NCBI GenBank assembly: GCA_964398915.1
Contig: CAYNOR010000040.1
Location: 1-9,712 of the forward strand
DNA from: Tichowtungia sp964398915
GTDB taxonomy: Bacteria > Verrucomicrobiota > Kiritimatiellia > Kiritimatiellales > Tichowtungiaceae
Reading direction: 5' to 3'
DNA length: 9,712 nucleotides
Positions 5,542 to 9,712 of the stretch are shown piece by piece; the stretch's first letter is position 1; every line of letters starts with the position of its first letter. The notes beneath the pieces were generated by a model. The model did not search any database and was not told the DNA's origin. It worked only from the letters and a program-made list of their open reading frames with translations. The position numbers and the translations under genes were made by a program.

Positions 5542-8500
5542 TTATACGCGTTTCCCGCTGAAGCGGCGGCGGGGCGGTTCGTACAGAAACGGTTTTGTTT
5601 TGGCGCCGACATAAACAACGTCTTCGCCCAGCAGGTGTTCCAGCTTTTTTACCAGTTCCGGCGATACGGTCACCTGCGAAGTCCGGTCGGCTTTGATAAA
5701 AACCTTTTCGCCGGAGTCGAGCAGTACACAGATATGCAGGGCCGTCGGGCCGGGATGCGCCTCCGCGATTTTCTTAATTGCCCGCAGTTTTTCCTGACTC
5801 AGCGCCGCTTCCGGCAGATGCAGGCTGACCTTTTCCGAGAAAAGCGACGGCGCGGAGGCCAGCAGAAAAGCTTCCGCCACCTGAATTTCCAGCTCGTCGC
5901 GATAATCTTTTGTAATGCGTCCGGCAACCATCAGCGGGGCTCCGCCGTCGAGCAGTTTTTCAAATTTAGAAAAATCGTCAGGCCAGACGACCGCGTTGAC
6001 AGCGGCTTCGAGCCCTTCGAGCCGGAAGCGCGCGTAAGGCTTCGGGCTGTCTTCCGGTTTTTTCGGTTTGGTGAAAACCTTTTTGTATTTATCCACCAGT
6101 CCGCCGACACGGACCATGGCCTTCTGTTCATCGGCACCGGCTTCGACCACCACGTCGGCCAGTTCCCCGATTTTCTGAAGCGCGAACGTCCGTAGCGTCC
6201 ATTCGTGTTCAGACAGCGGGTGACCGGAAATATAAAAACCGATCAGCTCCTTTTCCGCGGAAAGCATTTCGCTGTCGGGCCACGGCTCGACGGCGGGCAG
6301 ATCGTCGTCGCTGTCCTGCGCGGGCCCGCTGCCGAGCATATCGAAGAGCGAGCATTGTCCGCTCATCTTATCTTTCTGCGCACTTTGCGCACGGCCCATG
6401 GCCATTTCGATGCCGGCAAACAGGCGGCTGCGCGGTTTATAACAGAAATCAAAGGCGCCGCATTTAATCAGACTTTCGAGGGTCTTCCGGTTTACTTCGC
6501 GGGAATCCATACGGGTGCAGAAATTCATCAGGCCGGTGTACGGGCCGTTGGCCTCGCGTTCTTTGACCAGCGATTCGACGGCTCCGGCGCCGACGTTTTT
6601 AACGCCGGCCATACCGAAGTGGATCGTACCCTTGGCGGGACGGAAGCGCGCAACGCTTTCGTTGACACTTGGCGCGCGCACATTGAGCCCCATTTCGCGC
6701 GCTTCCGCCAGCAGGAAGGCCAGCTTGTCGGGCGTGCCCATTTCGCTCGAAAGCAGCGCGGCCATAAATTCTTCGGGGTAGTTGGCCTTCAGCCAGGCGG
6801 TCTGATAGGAAATAATCCCGTACGCCGCGCTGTGCGATTTGTTGAAACCGTACTCGGCGAATTTTTCGATCATCTCCCAAAGTTTCTGAGCCAGTTTCTG
6901 GTCGATGTTGTTCGTCTTTTTACAGCCGTCGATAAAGTTGGCGCGCTGGGCATCCATGACGGCCTTATCTTTTTTACCCATCGCGCGGCGCAGAATATCG
7001 CCCTGCCCGAGTGAGAATCCGGCCAACTTGTTGGCGGCCTGCTGAATCTGTTCCTGATAAACGATAATGCCGTAGGTTTCTTTCAGCACCGGTTCAAGCA
7101 GCGGGTGGTCGTACTGGATTTTTACCTTACCGTGTTTTCGCCCGATAAATTCATCAATGAACTGCATCGGTCCCGGGCGATAGAGCGCGATCATGGCGAT
7201 CAAATCCTCGACGCGGTCGAGGCCGATCTTGCGCAGCGTGTCGCGCATCCCCGCACTTTCAACCTGAAACACGCCGATCGTGTCGCCGCGGTTAAGCAGG
7301 TCGTAGGTTTTCCTATCGTCGAGCGGAAGTTTATTGATATCCACCTCAACGCCGTGGTTGCGCCGGATATATTCGACGGCTTCCTGAATCACGGTCAGCG
7401 TCTTCAGTCCGAGGAAGTCCATCTTGAGCAGGCCGATGGATTCCATCGGCTTCATTTCAAACTGGGTGATCACCTGTTTTTCTTTATCCCGCGAAAGCGG
7501 CAGGATGTCGATGAGCGGCTTTTCGCCGATCACCACACCGGCGGCGTGGGTACCGGTATGGCGCGGCAGCCCCTCAAGGATCAACGCATATTTCATGATC
7601 TCCTGCGCCACCTGATCCTGTTTGGTTGCTCGTTTGAAATCGGGGTTTTCTTCCAGCGCCTTCGCCAGCGTTGCGCCGGGCGTTTCCGGCACCATCTTGG
7701 CGAGCTTATCGCACTCGTTCAGCGGCAGCGCCAGTACGCGACCGATATCGCGGATAACGGTTTTTGCGCCGAGCGTTCCGAAGGTGATGATCTGCGCGAC
7801 ATTTTCGCGGCCGTATTTGTCTTTGACGTACTCAATCACTTCGCCGCGCCGGGCCTGACAGAAATCGATATCAAAGTCCGGCGGCGACACGCGGTCGGGA
7901 TTGAGGAAGCGTTCAAAAATCAGGTTGTAATGCAGCGGATCGAGCGCGGTGATGCCCAGCGCGTAGGCCAGCATGCTGCCTGCGCCCGAACCGCGGCCCG
8001 GGCCGACCGGGATGTTCTGACTTTTCGCGTAGGCGATAAAGTCCTGCACGACGAGGAAATAGTTGATGAAGCCCGTCTTCTCAATAATCCCGACTTCATA
8101 ATTGAAGCGTTCGGCCACCTGTTTTTCGATGTCCGTCTGCGGCTTGTCGAGGTTTTCAACCGGATAAAGTTTCTTCAGTCCGGCAATACCGATCGCCATC
8201 AGATAATCCTTCTGGCTTTTATATTCCGGAGGAATTCCAAACACCGGAAAATGCAGCGGCGGATTTTTGAGTACGAACTCCACGTTACAGCGGCGGGCGA
8301 TTTCGACGGTGTTGGCCAGCGCCTCCGGATGATCAGGGAACAGCCGCTCCATTTCCGCACCGCTCTTCATATAAAACTGGTCGCCGGAATAACTCATCCG
8401 GTTCGGATCGCTCACCAGATTACCGTGCTGGAGACAGATCAGCACATCATGCGCATCGCGGTGTTCCTGCCTGATGTAATGCACATCGTTTGTCGCCACT

Positions 8501-9102
8501 AGCGGCAGTCCGGTGCGTTTGGCTGTTTGGATGATATATTTGTTAGCCGTCTTCTGCTCCGAGATACCGTGATCCTGAATTTCGAGGAAAAAATTGCCCG
8601 GCCCGAGAATTTCCGAATACTCCTGCGCCAGTAACACCGCTTTATCAACCGCTCCCTCGGCGCAGGCTTCCGCAATCTCACCTTTCAGACAGGCCGACAG
8701 ACCGATCAGCCCCTTGCTGTACTGCCGGAGAATTTTCTTATCGATACGCGGTTTGTAGTAGGATCCCTCCAGATGACCGATGGAAACCAGATGCATCAGA
8801 TTATTGTAGCCCTCGTTATCCTCCGCCAGCAGAACCAGATGCAGATTATCGGCCTGCGATGTCTTTTCGTCGATTCCGTTACGGGCGATGTACACTTCGC
8901 AACCGATGATCGGCTTAATGCCCGCTTGCTGAGCCTTCTCATAAAAATCGATCACGCCGTACAGTACGCCGTGATCGGTAATTGCCAGATGCTCCTGCCC
9001 CAGCTCCTTGGCCATCTTGACGGCATCAGCCACCTTGCACGAACTATCGAGCAGGCTGTATTCCGTGTGAAAATGAAGATGGCAGAACGGTATCGATTTC
9101 AT
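5542..9102 (-). CDS. dnaE: DNA polymerase III subunit alpha
   Basis: Catalytic subunit of the replicative DNA polymerase, acting at the fork with the beta clamp. 1186 residues, full length for DnaE1. Order of domains: PHP domain (1-about 285); polymerase palm/thumb/fingers (about 300-850) with GPGRGSGAGS (368-376) and the catalytic aspartates in PDFDIDF (Asp411, Asp413) and KMDFLGLKTL (Asp562); a tandem HhH region after about 850; an internal clamp-binding motif QCSLF (916-920); an OB fold (about 995-1085, MVRVGGLVDKYKKVFTK); and a C-terminal domain to 1186. All nine PHP metal-ligand positions seem present: His10, His12, Asp19, His44, Glu69, His88, Cys138, Asp206, His208. The start ATG is fixed by the conserved HLHFHTEYSLLD just after it and by an in-frame TGA two codons upstream. 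No strong Shine-Dalgarno sequence precedes it. The gene appears monocistronic and is divergent from the hsdR fragment. Confidence 0.98.
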   Translation of the reverse strand: MKSIPFCHLHFHTEYSLLDSSCKVADAVKMAKELGQEHLAITDHGVLYGVIDFYEKAQQAGIKPIIGCEVYIARNGIDEKTSQADNLHLVLLAEDNEGYNNLMHLVSIGHLEGSYYKPRIDKKILRQYSKGLIGLSACLKGEIAEACAEGAVDKAVLLAQEYSEILGPGNFFLEIQDHGISEQKTANKYIIQTAKRTGLPLVATNDVHYIRQEHRDAHDVLICLQHGNLVSDPNRMSYSGDQFYMKSGAEMERLFPDHPEALANTVEIARRCNVEFVLKNPPLHFPVFGIPPEYKSQKDYLMAIGIAGLKKLYPVENLDKPQTDIEKQVAERFNYEVGIIEKTGFINYFLVVQDFIAYAKSQNIPVGPGRGSGAGSMLAYALGITALDPLHYNLIFERFLNPDRVSPPDFDIDFCQARRGEVIEYVKDKYGRENVAQIITFGTLGAKTVIRDIGRVLALPLNECDKLAKMVPETPGATLAKALEENPDFKRATKQDQVAQEIMKYALILEGLPRHTGTHAAGVVIGEKPLIDILPLSRDKEKQVITQFEMKPMESIGLLKMDFLGLKTLTVIQEAVEYIRRNHGVEVDINKLPLDDRKTYDLLNRGDTIGVFQVESAGMRDTLRKIGLDRVEDLIAMIALYRPGPMQFIDEFIGRKHGKVKIQYDHPLLEPVLKETYGIIVYQEQIQQAANKLAGFSLGQGDILRRAMGKKDKAVMDAQRANFIDGCKKTNNIDQKLAQKLWEMIEKFAEYGFNKSHSAAYGIISYQTAWLKANYPEEFMAALLSSEMGTPDKLAFLLAEAREMGLNVRAPSVNESVARFRPAKGTIHFGMAGVKNVGAGAVESLVKEREANGPYTGLMNFCTRMDSREVNRKTLESLIKCGAFDFCYKPRSRLFAGIEMAMGRAQSAQKDKMSGQCSLFDMLGSGPAQDSDDDLPAVEPWPDSEMLSAEKELIGFYISGHPLSEHEWTLRTFALQKIGELADVVVEAGADEQKAMVRVGGLVDKYKKVFTKPKKPEDSPKPYARFRLEGLEAAVNAVVWPDDFSKFEKLLDGGAPLMVAGRITKDYRDELEIQVAEAFLLASAPSLFSEKVSLHLPEAALSQEKLRAIKKIAEAHPGPTALHICVLLDSGEKVFIKADRTSQVTVSPELVKKLEHLLGEDVVYVGAKTKPFLYEPPRRRFSGKRV

Positions 9103-9152
9103 AGGTCAGGGTGCCCATATTACCCATCCCGCCCGCCGGGAAAAGACCGAAG

Positions 9153-9170
9153 TTTTCCAAGGTCTGAAAA
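9153..9170. repeat. small CCAA-centred palindrome, copy A
   Basis: TTTTCCAAGGTCTGAAAA: the ends TTTTC and GAAAA are inverted repeats. It resembles the sites at 9184 and 9290 in layout (T-run, CC, AA, four variable bases, then the complement). It lies in the 228-bp gap between divergent dnaE and the hsdR fragment. Confidence 0.4.
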
Positions 9171-9183
9171 TTATCCCGCCAGC

Positions 9184-9201
9184 TTTCCCAACCATCGGGA
9201 A
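9184..9201. repeat. small CCAA-centred palindrome, copy B
   Basis: TTTCCCAACCATCGGGAA forms a 5-bp stem TTCCC/GGGAA around AACCATC. It shares the AACCAT centre with the copy at 9290. No gene overlaps it. Confidence 0.4.
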
Positions 9202-9289
9202 CTCAACCGGTTCGGGCGTGAAAAAATCCCGGATGACCGGAAGCGGTATGCGAGTCGCTTTCATGTGTTTGGAAATACGGTGCTGGAGC

Positions 9290-9303
9290 TTCCAACCATT
9301 GGA
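9290..9303. repeat. small CCAA-centred palindrome, copy C
   Basis: TTCCAACCATTGGA contains TCCAA and TTGGA as a perfect 5-bp inverted repeat around CCA. It ends 27 bp upstream of the hsdR ATG, a position compatible with an operator or an interspersed repeat. Confidence 0.4.
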
Positions 9304-9330
9304 CCCGAACCGCAGGCGAGGCGAAAAATC

Positions 9331-9663
9331 ATGAGCTATAACGAACAGGAAACCCGTTTTTATCTCATCGATCCCGTCTTGCGCACGAAGGGCTATGACG
9401 ATCATCAATGGCTGAAGCTTGAAACGCCCGCGCCGGTTGAGCCGACTGGTGCGAAAGGGCGTCGCCGTGCAGGTTCGGGCCGCACCGACTACCTGCTTTG
9501 CGTGCAGGTTGGCGACATGCCGAAACCGTTGCCAGTGGCTGTCTTAGAGGCGAAGAAAGAAGACGAAGACCCGCTGAAAGGAATGCAGCAGGCCAAGGGC
9601 TACGCAAACTGCCAGCGGTTTGAAGTCAAATATGTGTTCGCTTCCAACGGTCACCGCTATTAG
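9331..9663 (+). pseudogene. hsdR: type I restriction endonuclease HsdR, N-terminal fragment
   Basis: HsdR is the motor/nuclease subunit of type I restriction systems. Only its N-terminal nuclease domain start is present: 110 residues against a usual 750-1100. The PD-(D/E)XK residues are visible as GRTDYLL (Asp53), then VLEAKKE (Glu73, Lys75), followed by the QxxxY element of HsdR in QQAKGYA (Gln87, Tyr91). VFASNGHRY matches the family's FATNG step, after which an acidic-aromatic EFD-like run and the helicase domains should follow; instead TAG comes at once. The ATG at 9331 is chosen because NEQETRFYLIDPVL is the normal family N-terminus, and GCGAGG lies about 9 nt before it. The frame is open further upstream, but that part overlaps dnaE and is not protein-like. 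With no motor domain visible this is a broken gene, although I cannot see beyond 9712. Confidence 0.8.
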
Positions 9664-9712
9664 AAGGAGCGCTTCCGCATCATAATGCGTTCTGAGGTTG
9701 TCCATGACCACG
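9661..9712 (-). pseudogene. possible DDE (IS630-like) transposase fragment
   Basis: Read on the minus strand, the last 50 bases encode VVMDNLRTHYDAEALLL. A hydrophobic strand followed by DN-L-x-x-H is the second catalytic aspartate block of IS630/Tc1-like DDE transposases. The frame then runs into antisense hsdR sequence, so the part carrying the third acidic residue is missing at the junction near 9660. The match is short and touches the window edge; chance cannot be excluded. Confidence 0.35.

Noticed and set aside
7105..8502. A 465-codon open frame on the + strand within dnaE, with other long + strand frames at 6205-7014 and 5635-6195
   Set aside because: These are antisense to a full-length, motif-complete dnaE and show His/Phe/Arg-rich compositions typical of reversed GC-biased coding sequence; no domain or ribosome binding site supports them.
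8773..9330. Upstream extension of the hsdR reading frame to a start within dnaE
   Set aside because: The extension overlaps dnaE antisense and gives a non-family sequence; HsdR homology begins right after the ATG at 9331.

Overview
The window looks like a bacterial chromosome segment at moderately high GC (roughly the mid 50s by eye, not computed). It holds one core replication gene, one envelope-lipid gene, several accessory genes, and an unusual density of small palindromic elements and broken gene pieces. The scattered multi-hairpin palindromes, the type of DnaE and the small orphan membrane proteins would fit a Verrucomicrobiota/Kiritimatiellota-like (PVC group) genome. That is an impression only: no rRNA or other phylogenetic marker is present to settle it.

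Layout from left to right. Positions 1-605 hold an AT-richer + strand gene for a small membrane protein with a DUF805-like core and a C-terminal four-cysteine zinc ribbon; its N-terminus looks incomplete. Next is a two-hairpin palindrome (716-772). All complete genes from there to 9102 are on the minus strand. They are a decayed ABC-F ATPase fragment (835-990), an orphan membrane-anchored protein with a TPR-like region (996-1835), a short unrecognised 3' gene remnant (1861-2004), a solitary AAA_14/DUF4143 ATPase (2097-3332), a 110-bp nested palindrome (3437-3545), a GIY-YIG nuclease-domain protein with a C-terminal DUF4357 (3646-4491), an LpxL/HtrB-type lipid A acyltransferase (4495-5415), a 28-bp-armed inverted repeat (5423-5533), and the complete DNA polymerase III alpha subunit dnaE (5542-9102). 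To the right of dnaE, on the + strand, lies the first 110 codons of a type I restriction HsdR subunit. It stops abruptly at 9663, next to what may be a piece of a DDE transposase on the opposite strand.

Functional relations. The acyltransferase and the GIY-YIG gene are separated by only 3 bp and are probably co-transcribed, although nothing known links their functions. dnaE stands apart from the acyltransferase by 126 bp that contain the inverted repeat. The AAA_14 ATPase appears autonomous, with an operator-like inverted repeat just before its start codon. The truncated hsdR, the ABC-F fragment and the short 3' remnant show that both ends of the window have been rearranged.

I do not see a convincing complete new multi-gene system. 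The most worthwhile leads are the nested double-palindrome element at 3437-3545, the hsdR/transposase-like junction at the right end, and the internally deleted ABC-F remnant.
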